Shown here piece after piece: positions 13,786 to 21,052 of a stretch of 21,595 nt of DNA. Where the stretch lies: NCBI GenBank assembly GCA_020635135.1, contig JACKAJ010000001.1, forward strand, positions 1 to 21,595. The letters are read 5' to 3'. Below the pieces are notes generated by a model. It saw only the letters and a list, made by a program, of their open reading frames with translations, was not told the origin of the DNA and did not search any database. Position numbers and translations under genes: made by a program. Within the stretch, counting starts at the first letter, position 1, and the number at the start of each line of letters is the position of its first letter. This DNA is from Halobacteriovoraceae bacterium. GTDB taxonomy: Bacteria > Bdellovibrionota > Bacteriovoracia > Bacteriovoracales > Bacteriovoracaceae.

Positions 13786-14777
13786 TGTTTTCAAATATTG
13801 TCGAAGTAGCAAAAGACATTCATGCAGAAATGCTGACTGTCTATTGGATTCTGATTGCTCCTCTAGTTGTTTTGCTTATCATTTTGGAATTTTTTAAGGG
13901 TGAACAGGAGAACCCAAATGTAGAAGCTATTTTAAAAAGAGCTGTTATCTCCATGTTACTCCTGTTTTCCTTAAATTTTGTCATTAATACCATTGGGATG
14001 ATTGGTGATGGTATTGTTGGTAGAATTGATAAAATAACGAATGTTTGGGATGTACTCAAAAACCTTGGCCCTAACTATGAAAATTCAAGTGGTGATTGGT
14101 TTAATTTAAGAGAGAATATCCTGTATGCAATTGCTGTTCTAGCCTATTTGATCGCATATCTAGGCTTCTTTGTAGCTGAAGCACTGACCCATTTTGTATG
14201 GGTTGTGCTTTTCGTGGTTTCGCCGCTAATGATTCTTGCCTATATACCGAATCAAACCGCTTCTATAACGGGAAATCTCTATAAAGGACTGATTAAGGTG
14301 ATCGTATGGAAAGTGCTTTGGACCGTTTTGGGAGCTTTGTTGTTAAAACTTGCAATGAACCCTCAATTTACAGGGCTTGAAGATTACCTTATGGCGATAG
14401 TTCTAAATCTCTGTATTGGTCTCAGTATGTTGTTTATTCCGATAGCAACGAGGTCTCTCATTAATGATGGAATGGAGGGCGCGGCTTCAGCGATTGCTGC
14501 CGTCCCCACAATGGCAACAGCTACAGCCATTAAATCTCAAGCGGCAAAGTGGATGAATAAAGGAGGTCGAACTGCAAAAGATGGGCTTGGTTTTGCCTCT
14601 AAACCACTGACGAATCCGATTACAGGGCGAGCCAAGATAATGTCTCAAAAATTGCAGCCTCGTTTAGAAAAAATGAAGCATCATTATTCAGAAATAAATT
14701 TACCAAAAGAAGCAAAGGAGTTGAAAGAAAATGAAAAACGAAGAAGTAATGCCCGAAGATATAAAAAAGGAAGATGA
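13785..14777 (+). CDS. VirB6/TrbL-family polytopic membrane protein
   Basis: A 330-aa inner-membrane protein with at least five or six hydrophobic segments (YWILIAPLVVLLIILEFF, MLLLFSLNFVINTIGMIG, ILYAIAVLAYLIAYLGFF, a further run to about 160, LWTVLGALLLKLA, LNLCIGLSMLFIPIA), then a basic cytoplasmic tail. This fits VirB6/TrbL, which forms the inner-membrane DNA channel. The start is GTG at 13785, sharing a base with the previous stop (TAGTG). The tail (from about 285) is rich in Lys, Arg and Glu. The next gene begins inside its last 47 bases. Confidence 0.8.
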   Translation: MFSNIVEVAKDIHAEMLTVYWILIAPLVVLLIILEFFKGEQENPNVEAILKRAVISMLLLFSLNFVINTIGMIGDGIVGRIDKITNVWDVLKNLGPNYENSSGDWFNLRENILYAIAVLAYLIAYLGFFVAEALTHFVWVVLFVVSPLMILAYIPNQTASITGNLYKGLIKVIVWKVLWTVLGALLLKLAMNPQFTGLEDYLMAIVLNLCIGLSMLFIPIATRSLINDGMEGAASAIAAVPTMATATAIKSQAAKWMNKGGRTAKDGLGFASKPLTNPITGRAKIMSQKLQPRLEKMKHHYSEINLPKEAKELKENEKRRSNARRYKKGR

Positions 14778-15351
14778 AATTAAGCCCATTGATCAATGGG
14801 TGGCTTTGAACAATGTATTGCGCCTCTATCGTATTAGTGGAGTCGCACTCTCAGGTGTGACTATTGTGTTAACCGTGGCTCTGCTTTTTTCTATGTTTCG
14901 AGACCCTATAGTTGTTGTAAAGGAAAATGGCAGGCACACATTTTTGCATGGGAAACACAAAGCCGAAGCAATCACGGAAAATGACATTGAGGAGTTTGTG
15001 CAAGAGTTCATTTCACTGGGGTATGTTTGGGAAGAGCTGAATCCAAACTTAACAGCATCTCAATTGGCACCAATAACAACTGAGGGGCTCAATGAAAAAC
15101 TTAGGGGCATCTTGATTCAATTTAGAGACAAAGAATTTAAGGATAAGAAAATGAGTCAATCAGTGGCCAACGTCAAAGTAACTGTGACGGAAAACAAGGT
15201 GATTGCTACTTTTGATAAGCTTTTAAAGATTGAAAATGTTCCACTCCCTGTACCTACTCAGATATCTCTTAATATTGTTAGTGGATCACGTACAGTGTGG
15301 AACCCCCGTGGTTTATATGTAAATGGAGTAATAGAGCATAATGCAAACTAA
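14731..15351 (+). CDS. VirB8/TraE-like inner-membrane protein
   Basis: A 206-aa bitopic protein: cytoplasmic N-terminus (about 1-34), one membrane segment (ISGVALSGVTIVLTVALLFS, about 35-54), and a periplasmic domain of about 150 residues. The periplasmic part, with FLHGKHKAEAITENDIEEFV then QEFISLGYVW, recalls TraE of F-like systems and VirB8 by size and topology. VirB8 bridges the inner-membrane and outer-membrane parts of the machine. The ATG at 14731 is inside the VirB6 gene, after AAGGAG; an ATG at 14749 is an alternative. The stop overlaps the VirB9-like start by eleven bases. Confidence 0.72.
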   Translation: MKNEEVMPEDIKKEDEIKPIDQWVALNNVLRLYRISGVALSGVTIVLTVALLFSMFRDPIVVVKENGRHTFLHGKHKAEAITENDIEEFVQEFISLGYVWEELNPNLTASQLAPITTEGLNEKLRGILIQFRDKEFKDKKMSQSVANVKVTVTENKVIATFDKLLKIENVPLPVPTQISLNIVSGSRTVWNPRGLYVNGVIEHNAN

Positions 15352-16063
15352 GTTTTTATTTGGATTGCTAGTTTTCATGACATCGACGGTTTACGCTGGT
15401 GTCATCCGCGAAGTTAGGGTTGATACTGCACGAATGGTCCCTATTACTCTTCAAATGGGTCAATCTACGGTGTTACGTTTTAGTGAAAAGCCTCGCAAGG
15501 TTGTTGTTGGAAATCAAAACTATTTCAAGGTTGAGTTTATCGAAAATGATATAACTATTCAACCTCAAGGAATTGCGACCACTAATCTATTTGTATATGG
15601 AGAGTACAACACCTATGGTTTTATTCTTAATGTTTGTGGGTCATGTCGTTCTGATGATTTGGTTAAGGTGTCATGGAAATCTGATTTTGTTTTGAAGCAA
15701 CAAAAGCCAAAAGAGTCAAAAATTGTAGTCAAATCATCTTCAATTATTTTGAAGTCGAAGTCTGTTACCGCAAAAGTAACAAAAGTTATCGAGCAGCCCC
15801 TTGGCCGAATGCATATATTGGAGATTGATCTTGAAAACAAGACCGACACCCCAATTCCAACTGGAGAGATTCAATTCCGGTTAACGAGAGGAGGAAAGTC
15901 ACTTAAAAACGTCACTATCGTCTTTGATCGAGGGCAAATCAAATCTCATGACGTAGGTAGAGCGAGGATATTCATTAAATTAGAGAAAAAGTCTGGCTTT
16001 ACACTATTGATGAGACATCAACGATCAGAGGTTAAGAAGATCATAAGTAGGAGCCTATTATAA
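15341..16063 (+). CDS. VirB9/TraK-like exported core protein
   Basis: A 240-aa protein with signal peptide MQTKFLFGLLVFMTSTVYA. The mature N-terminal domain (VPITLQMGQSTVLRFSEKP, VVVGNQNYFKVEF, then GIATTNLFVYGEYNTY) is the beta domain that VirB9/TraK share with secretin N-domains. The C-terminal domain (about 120-240) is beta-rich and basic. A Cys-x-x-Cys (CGSC) lies near residue 103. In known systems VirB9 forms the outer-membrane core ring with VirB10 and VirB7. TAGGAG near the end is the ribosome site for the next gene, which overlaps it. Confidence 0.72.
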   Translation: MQTKFLFGLLVFMTSTVYAGVIREVRVDTARMVPITLQMGQSTVLRFSEKPRKVVVGNQNYFKVEFIENDITIQPQGIATTNLFVYGEYNTYGFILNVCGSCRSDDLVKVSWKSDFVLKQQKPKESKIVVKSSSIILKSKSVTAKVTKVIEQPLGRMHILEIDLENKTDTPIPTGEIQFRLTRGGKSLKNVTIVFDRGQIKSHDVGRARIFIKLEKKSGFTLLMRHQRSEVKKIISRSLL

Positions 16064-17007
16064 ATCTAAATCCTATTGGAAAGATCAAGACTTTTTTTCT
16101 AAAAAGGGATGGCAACAAGGATGTCGTAGATAGAAAACGTGTCCTTTTATTTGCTGGTGTGGTTGGTTCTATTTTTTTGTTCCTCTCCGTTGTTCGTTTT
16201 TCTCAGGAAGATACTAGCGTCATGGAGGTGACTCAGGAACCTCTGGCTGATTCAAGCAATATCGGAACTGAGAACAGTGATGCTTCTTCTAACTCAAAAA
16301 AGGTGCAGAATCTTTTAGATAAGTCTTCAGAACTTGATAAGCCAAAGCCGCGTCGCCTACATTCTGGACCAAATTATAAGTTGGACCTCAAATATGAGGC
16401 AAAACAAGTCATTGCAAGAGATGACGTATTTGACACTAGCGGAACCATTCCAATTGGAACAAATCTCATTGGAAAACTGCTCACTAGTATCGACACTAGA
16501 GAGATGGGCCAACTTTACAAAGTGCTTTTGCCGTATGGTGGAAAATTTAAGGAAGGTGGTGAAATTCCAAAAGGAACTGTGCTTTTTGGTAAAGTTAATT
16601 ATCCAGGGCGAGGAGAAAAAGTTTTTTTAAAGTTTGAAAAAGGAGTTTTGCCAGAGGGGGAAGAGATTGAAATACACGGACAAGCTCTTACTACTTCGGA
16701 CTACTCACCTGGGATTATTGGTGACTTTCATGGCAAAGCTGGAACTCGACTTGCCACAACCCTTGGGCTCACAATGTTTTCTGGCATGACAGAAATTCTT
16801 ACTGAAAAAGAAGCCCTTGGCAAAGATGGGATTAGTGTTGCCCCAAAGGCAACAATGAAAAATGCCTTTTATGGAGGTCTCTCAAAGGCATCTCAGGCTG
16901 AAGCCGAAAGACAGGCCCAAGAGCTGAATCAAGAGCCCGAATATGTCACGGTAGATGCAGGGGTAGATTTGATTGTTAATTTAACTCAGTCGTATCGACA
17001 AAGGTGA
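16060..17007 (+). CDS. VirB10/TraB-like core protein, probable AUA start
   Basis: From the first ordinary start (GTG-type at 16159) the frame would begin in the middle of the membrane segment. Translation from ATA at 16060 adds NLNPIGKIKTFFLKRDGNKD then VVDRKR, a cytoplasmic basic N-terminus before the membrane segment VLLFAGVVGSIFLFLSVV. TAGGAG lies six bases before this ATA, which overlaps the VirB9 stop as ATAA. The C-terminal domain (about 145-315) shows the VirB10/TraB barrel (IPIGTNLIGKLLTSIDT, IPKGTVLFGKV, then VDAGVDLIVNLTQ). 315 aa is short because the proline-rich linker is small. VirB10 spans both membranes and gates the channel. Confidence 0.8.
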   Translation: MNLNPIGKIKTFFLKRDGNKDVVDRKRVLLFAGVVGSIFLFLSVVRFSQEDTSVMEVTQEPLADSSNIGTENSDASSNSKKVQNLLDKSSELDKPKPRRLHSGPNYKLDLKYEAKQVIARDDVFDTSGTIPIGTNLIGKLLTSIDTREMGQLYKVLLPYGGKFKEGGEIPKGTVLFGKVNYPGRGEKVFLKFEKGVLPEGEEIEIHGQALTTSDYSPGIIGDFHGKAGTRLATTLGLTMFSGMTEILTEKEALGKDGISVAPKATMKNAFYGGLSKASQAEAERQAQELNQEPEYVTVDAGVDLIVNLTQSYRQR

Positions 17008-17010
17008 TTA

Positions 17011-18519
17011 ATGAAAAAAGGAAATAATAAATCATCCCAAGGACTTGAAAAAGTAGGATTAGCTATTTGTGACCTTGCACTTTCGTTCTTTGTAGTTTGC
17101 GGGTGTGGGCTTAAGAAAGTTAAGTTTAAAAAATTTGATACTTGGGCTTATCTTCTCATTGTTTTGTTCCTATTTTTAAGTCTTGCGTATTCTAATTTGC
17201 CATTCTTGAACTTAACAAGTTGGATTGTGGGAGGACATCTTTCGCCTTTTGCGCAAAGACTACTAAGTTCGGTCAGTCCGTGGATATATGTTTTATTGTT
17301 TGTAGCAGCTATTTCCTTACCTCCTCTTTTCTTTATGGGTATTAAAGAATTTTACCTTCGTCGGAAATTCCAAACAGCCTTGGATGAGTTGGGGCTGAAA
17401 ACTGCTTCGGGGAAGAAGCCCAAAGTGCATAAAGTGATCGAGTTTCAGAAACATAAGACAAAGCTAGTAATTAATAGCAAAGGTGTGGGATTAGATAAAT
17501 ATGAAACTAAGCGAGCTGATATGACTACCGCTTTTGGACAGATTATCGAAAAGATTTCGCCTTGTCGGGACAAAAAGTATGTCGAGCTGTTACTTTGTGA
17601 GAACGATTTGCCAACGAAAGTAACCTTCAAATCAATGTATCCATTGATTAAAAAGCCCTACTCTTTTGTTGTTGGTGACTCTCTATCAGGTCCAATTACA
17701 CACTCCATTCGTGATCTTCCTCATCTTTTGGTGGCTGGAACCACGGGCGGAGGGAAAAGTAATTTTTTTCGTCAAGCCATTGTTGGATTACTAAAAAGCT
17801 CCCCACATCTGCAAGTTTACCTACTTGATTTAAAAAGAGGTATTGAAGTCGCGGAATTTTCGGAGCTTCCCAATGTCCGTATTGCTTCAAATGAAATGGA
17901 AGCAAAACTTGTTTTAGAAAAGGTTCTTTCAGAAATGGATCGGCGTTTTGATTACTTGAAAGAGAAAAAATCAAAGCTTATTGATCCGGTTGGGGATAAT
18001 AAGGACTTGATTGTGGTAGGAATTGATGAAGCTTCGGAACTTTATGGAAAAGAATCGTCCAATGAAGCTCGAAAGGAATTGGTAAAAGCCGCGAGAGAGT
18101 TGACCGATAGATTGGCAAAGCTAGCCAGAGCTGCGGGGATACATTTGATTTTATCGACCCAAAAACCTGTAAAAGAAGCTATTGATACTAAAGTTCTTGA
18201 AAATCTTCCGGCTAGAATGGCGTTTAAAATGGTTTCCTCTGCGGGATCAAATGTTGCTCTAGGAAATAATAGTGCAAAGGGTCTTCCCGCTATCAAAGGA
18301 CGGGGTATTTGGCTTTTTGGTAGTGATAGCGAAGAGGTTCAGACGCCTTTTATTGATGAAAAGCAAACGGATGAAGAATTAAAGGCCATAATGGCCGAAT
18401 TTAGCAACAAAAGGAGAGCTAATCTTCAGCCAATGATCGAATTTAATCAGACTGTAAGCAAAGACCCAGGGAAAGACTTTCAAGCAAATCAAGTGCAAGT
18501 TGTAAGTTCTGAAGCGTAG
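17011..18519 (+). CDS. FtsK/SpoIIIE-type DNA translocase, probable coupling protein
   Basis: A 502-aa membrane ATPase. Three hydrophobic segments lie before about residue 113 (near 20-32, 46-66 and 90-110); then comes a motor domain with Walker A GTTGGGKS (243-250), the FtsK-type YLLDLKRG, Walker B IVVGIDEASEL (about 333-343) and the later STQKP and KGRGIW segments. The FtsK gamma winged-helix domain is absent. The size and layout resemble TcpA-type coupling proteins of Gram-positive elements more than VirD4/TraG, which is the usual partner of a VirB system. It lies between VirB10 and the replication-relaxation gene, so delivering DNA to the T4SS is the likely job. It may act on double- or single-stranded DNA; the sequence does not say. 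Confidence 0.85.
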   Translation: MKKGNNKSSQGLEKVGLAICDLALSFFVVCGCGLKKVKFKKFDTWAYLLIVLFLFLSLAYSNLPFLNLTSWIVGGHLSPFAQRLLSSVSPWIYVLLFVAAISLPPLFFMGIKEFYLRRKFQTALDELGLKTASGKKPKVHKVIEFQKHKTKLVINSKGVGLDKYETKRADMTTAFGQIIEKISPCRDKKYVELLLCENDLPTKVTFKSMYPLIKKPYSFVVGDSLSGPITHSIRDLPHLLVAGTTGGGKSNFFRQAIVGLLKSSPHLQVYLLDLKRGIEVAEFSELPNVRIASNEMEAKLVLEKVLSEMDRRFDYLKEKKSKLIDPVGDNKDLIVVGIDEASELYGKESSNEARKELVKAARELTDRLAKLARAAGIHLILSTQKPVKEAIDTKVLENLPARMAFKMVSSAGSNVALGNNSAKGLPAIKGRGIWLFGSDSEEVQTPFIDEKQTDEELKAIMAEFSNKRRANLQPMIEFNQTVSKDPGKDFQANQVQVVSSEA

Positions 18520-18529
18520 AAAACATGGA

Positions 18530-19261
18530 TTGATTTTGACAGATAGAGACCTTGAGTTGTTTGAGTTTCTATTTGTATCTAAAATTGCATCGAGAGATCA
18601 AATTAACAAAGCTGTCTTCGGTTGTGTAAAAAAGCAAACATTAAATAGCCGTTTGAGTAAACTTGTTGGCATGCACTTATTGCAGAGAAAGGCTTTCATA
18701 AAGGCTGGACGCCTTACTTCTTGCTATGAGAATACGCAAGCTGCTCTCGATAAGATTAAATCAAGGTTCAAATATAAAATACGAAAGGACTTGATTAAAA
18801 GTGATGCCGTTGAGCACGATCTTGGATTGGTAGATTTAAGGTCTTTGCTAAGTAAAAGAAGGTCTGTTGACTTATTGATTACAGAAAACGTACTTCAATC
18901 TTGTGAAGATTTTTGGGAATCAAATCAATTTTTCCCATTTGTTGACTTAAACTCTGATGCTTTGATGAGGGTATATACCAATAGTGGCCCTCGCCTGGTC
19001 GCCTTAGAATATGAATCTTACAACAAATCTTTAGCGAGATATCGAAAAAAGGCGGACGCATACTATGAAAGTCAAGTGCAAGCTGTTCTCTATATTTGTT
19101 CCAAAAAGTTTATAGAATCCATTTTAAAAAAAGCCGAAAAGGAGGTGTATGAAAAGAAAGGATTAACACCAAAGTTTTACTATTGTCTAGAAGAAAACGT
19201 ACATAATCAAATCAAAGAAATTACATTTTTGAATCAAAACAATTTCCCCGTAGTCCTTTGA
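18530..19261 (+). CDS. Replication-relaxation family protein (PF13814-like), putative relaxase or relaxosome component
   Basis: A 243-aa soluble protein. The N-terminal part (1-70) is a winged-helix (LTDRDLELFEFLFVSKIASR, then QTLNSRLSKLVGMHLLQRK). The C-terminal part has NSDALMRV (141-148), LVALEYES (157-164) and RYRKKADAYY (170-179). This Asp...Glu-x-Glu...Lys order is typical of the replication-relaxation family and resembles a PD-(D/E)xK nuclease core. Family members accompany FtsK-like coupling ATPases on mobile elements, but their chemistry is not established in general. No HUH-type relaxase is visible elsewhere in the window, so this is the best candidate for DNA processing at oriT. 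Start is TTG (18530 or 18536) with a weak ribosome site. Confidence 0.7.
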   Translation: MILTDRDLELFEFLFVSKIASRDQINKAVFGCVKKQTLNSRLSKLVGMHLLQRKAFIKAGRLTSCYENTQAALDKIKSRFKYKIRKDLIKSDAVEHDLGLVDLRSLLSKRRSVDLLITENVLQSCEDFWESNQFFPFVDLNSDALMRVYTNSGPRLVALEYESYNKSLARYRKKADAYYESQVQAVLYICSKKFIESILKKAEKEVYEKKGLTPKFYYCLEENVHNQIKEITFLNQNNFPVVL

Positions 19262-19419
19262 GGACAAACTTCAAGGGTGCTGTCGTGGGGTACTGTCCGC
19301 CTACTTCCAGCGGAATAAGTTTAACGTCCGTAAGTTGTCGATATTTATACAAAGAGATGGTCGATTTTAGCGACCAGTCCACTAAATTGAATTTTGATTT
19401 TAAATATTAAGGAGGTCTT
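19262..19419. other. Intergenic region with stem-loops, candidate oriT
   Basis: The only sizeable gap (158 bases) in the right half. It holds TCCGC / GCGGA (19296-19300 and 19310-19314), a perfect TGGTCG-N7-CGACCA (19358-19376), and a repeated TTGTCGATATTTA / TGGTCGATTTTAG pair at 19336-19348 and 19358-19370. Neither hairpin is followed by a T-run, so they are not simple terminators. Position next to the relaxation-type gene fits an origin of transfer. Role inferred. Confidence 0.4.
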
Positions 19420-19875
19420 ATTAGCAATAGATTTTTGGTAGCGTGTTTGGCACTTCAAGTTTTGGTAACAGGCTGTGCCACCATGAGAGATTCTGTTCTT
19501 ACTGGTATGGGAACTGGAGCTGCATTGGGGGCTGCAAATGGTGCGGCATTATCTTCAGATAATAGAAATAAAGGAGCTTTAACGGGGGCACTGGTTGGTG
19601 TCGCCGTAGGAGGCATTGCCAGTTACTTTATTCACAATGGATTGGAAAAAAGGGATGCTAGGATTCGTCGGGATACACTATTTAACCTTGAGAAGTTTAA
19701 TGTATCTGGTCCTCAAGGTATGTCGATTGATGGAGGCCATGGGTTGACTATGCCCGTTGTTGAAAGCCAGTGGGTAGACACCCAAGTTCAAGGGAAAAAA
19801 TTAGTTGAGGGTCATAGGGTCTGGGTTATTTCAGAAGAACCACAGTGGGTTCCTGCTAAGAAATCCAAAAAGTAA
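19420..19875 (+). CDS. Glycine-zipper lipoprotein, probable AUU start
   Basis: Translation from ATT at 19420 gives SNRFLVACLALQVLVTGC after the initiator: a lipoprotein signal with lipobox LVTGC, the Cys at residue 19. AAGGAGG ends four to five bases before that ATT. The TTG at 19435 would leave no basic n-region. The mature 133 residues start with a glycine-zipper (GMGTGAALGAANGAALSSDN, then KGALTGALVGVAVGG), followed by a hydrophilic C-terminal domain ending in Lys. Outer-membrane lipoproteins of this type can insert or oligomerise in membranes. Since no other VirB7-like lipoprotein is seen, a VirB7 or exclusion role is possible but unproven. Confidence 0.7.
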   Translation: MSNRFLVACLALQVLVTGCATMRDSVLTGMGTGAALGAANGAALSSDNRNKGALTGALVGVAVGGIASYFIHNGLEKRDARIRRDTLFNLEKFNVSGPQGMSIDGGHGLTMPVVESQWVDTQVQGKKLVEGHRVWVISEEPQWVPAKKSKK

Positions 19876-19877
19876 CT

Positions 19878-20213
19878 ATGGTGAACCAACCAAACAAAGA
19901 GAAGAGAGTTTTGCTAGACGAGCGCGCCACTGCGCTCGTCAGCACGACTGTTCAGGAACTTCGATCAAGGCATTGTAAGGTAAATCCATCAACACTTGCC
20001 GCTGCCTCTCTCGTCATATTTTTTGAAAAATATTATGAGAGAGAAAAATCTGAGCTTGAAAAAATATTTTTTGATGAAAAGCGATTTTTGAGGTCGGCTA
20101 TACAGGGCTCTAGCAATCAGGAAGAGCTAGCGGAATCTATCAAAGAATACCTGAAGAAGATAAACATAAAGCCAAAGTCAAAAAGACCTAGTGTCCAAGA
20201 ATCCAAAGAGTAG
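19878..20213 (+). CDS. Small charged protein, possible relaxosome accessory (111 aa)
   Basis: No family recognised with confidence. The protein is basic and helical: KRVLLDERATALVSTTVQEL opens it, KVNPSTLAAASLVIFFEKYY forms the middle, and a Lys-rich tail follows. The short strand followed by two helices at the N-terminus is compatible with a ribbon-helix-helix DNA-binding fold like those of MobC-type accessory proteins. This is speculative. No good ribosome site precedes the ATG, three bases after the lipoprotein stop, so it is probably translated by coupling. Its end overlaps the next gene by 23 bases. Confidence 0.5.
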   Translation: MVNQPNKEKRVLLDERATALVSTTVQELRSRHCKVNPSTLAAASLVIFFEKYYEREKSELEKIFFDEKRFLRSAIQGSSNQEELAESIKEYLKKINIKPKSKRPSVQESKE

Positions 20214-20571
20214 GCTTATTGCTCCGAGGGAATATCGGAAGCTCACGGCAGATCAGAAAAGTAAGATTGTGAACCAATGCGGACCTGATGGCCCCTTAAA
20301 CTCTTTGGTTCCCAGCTCACTCATTGGCCTCGACATTTCAGAAGTGTGCGACATCCATGATTGGATGTTTACACAAGCCCGAAATTCCCATGAGTTCAAA
20401 GTGGCAAATAATGTATTTTTCAAAAACTTGAAGAAAAAAATTGCGGAGTACACATCATTTGCGCCACTAGGTTGGCTACAGAAGGTTTTTGCTCACATCT
20501 ATCATGCTGCGGTGAGACTATATTCAATGGCTCAATCAAGGGCACCAGACAAGTCCCAGCTTGACAAATAG
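20191..20571 (+). CDS. Phospholipase A2-like protein (126 aa)
   Basis: The core QCGPDGPLNSLVPSSLIGLD (29-48) then ISEVCDIHDWMF (49-60) resembles the secreted and parvoviral phospholipase A2 pattern: a Gly-Pro-x-x-x-x-Asn loop for calcium, then Cys-x-x-His-Asp with the catalytic His56-Asp57, then a second helix with VANNVFFKNL (71-80) in place of the usual Ala-Asp-x-x-Phe. Two cysteines (30 and 53) are placed for a disulphide as in that fold. No signal peptide is visible. If active, it would hydrolyse the sn-2 ester of phospholipids. The Asn for Asp at 73-74 may weaken activity. Start is GTG at 20191 inside the previous gene. Confidence 0.55.
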   Translation: MSKNPKSRLIAPREYRKLTADQKSKIVNQCGPDGPLNSLVPSSLIGLDISEVCDIHDWMFTQARNSHEFKVANNVFFKNLKKKIAEYTSFAPLGWLQKVFAHIYHAAVRLYSMAQSRAPDKSQLDK

Positions 20572-20593
20572 CCAATGGTTATATATCCATTGG
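20561..20593 (+). promoter_or_regulatory. Promoter and operator-like palindrome for the Xre gene
   Basis: Consensus -35 TTGACA at 20561-20566 with a possible -10 TATCCA at 20584-20589 (17 bases; weak). Between and over them lies CCAATGG-N8-CCATTGG (20572-20578 and 20587-20593), a perfect inverted repeat. A repressor bound there would cover the promoter; the downstream Xre protein is the likely ligand (autoregulation). Confidence 0.5.
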
Positions 20594-20605
20594 TTATGGG
20601 TGCTA

Positions 20606-20827
20606 ATGGCAAATGAAGTTAAAAACCTAAGAGAAAAGCTAGGTATCAGTCAGTCTGATCTGGCTGATGCCTTGGGTGTATCGGGGCAGGTTGTGGTCTC
20701 TCGTTGGGAGAGATCGGAAAGAACAATTGGTGAGCCGCTACGCAGATTTTTTGCGTGGTTAAATACACTCCCTAAAGGAGAGGCCAAAGAAATTATTGAA
20801 GCTTTGAGGGGTCAGAAAGATGAATAA
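20606..20827 (+). CDS. Xre-family HTH regulator (73 aa)
   Basis: Residues 4-55 form a canonical Cro/CI helix-turn-helix: EVKNLREKLGISQSDLADAL, then GVSGQVVVSRWERSER. The final WERSER is the hallmark of the recognition helix. Seventy-three residues is a normal size for a stand-alone Xre repressor. I chose ATG at 20606; the open frame extends to 20561 but includes the palindrome and a non-homologous sequence. It lies just upstream of the serine recombinase, as immunity or excision regulators usually do. Likely autoregulated through the palindrome at 20572-20593. Confidence 0.85.
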   Translation: MANEVKNLREKLGISQSDLADALGVSGQVVVSRWERSERTIGEPLRRFFAWLNTLPKGEAKEIIEALRGQKDE

Positions 20828-20845
20828 TTTAATACTGGAGCCATT

Positions 20846-21052
20846 ATATCCAAAACAGTTAAAGGGTCGCTTACAAAAATTCGTGCGGGACGATCTGAAA
20901 TTGATTTTGAAGTTAGCATTGTAAATGAGGATGACAAAAATGAGGAAAAAGAAAGAATCGAAAGGCTTGCGAGGAAAATCATCCGCGTTGTGGAGAACTC
21001 AAGAAAAAGGGCGAGAGGCCGTCAGCAATCTTGCCGAAAAAATTCAGCCTGA
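20846..21052 (+). CDS. Possible small charged ORF (68 aa), AUA or AUU start
   Basis: In the frame of the Xre gene, just after its stop, an open frame of 68 codons encodes SKTVKGSLTKIRAGRSEIDF, then a Glu/Arg-rich helix (EEKERIERLARKIIRVVENS). Composition looks coding. The only starts are ATT at 20843 or ATA at 20846, with GGAG two or five bases before. It overlaps the presumed recombinase N-terminus by up to 113 bases in another frame, which makes either this gene or the recombinase start doubtful. Confidence 0.4.
   Translation: MSKTVKGSLTKIRAGRSEIDFEVSIVNEDDKNEEKERIERLARKIIRVVENSRKRARGRQQSCRKNSA

Noticed and set aside
14749..15351. Alternative VirB8 start at ATG 14749
   Set aside because: Kept as alternative only; ATG at 14731 has AAGGAG upstream, while 14749 has no clear ribosome site.
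16334..16630. Plus-strand ORF of 98 codons inside the VirB10-like gene
   Set aside because: Alternate frame of the VirB10-like coding sequence, with no ribosome site or recognisable features.
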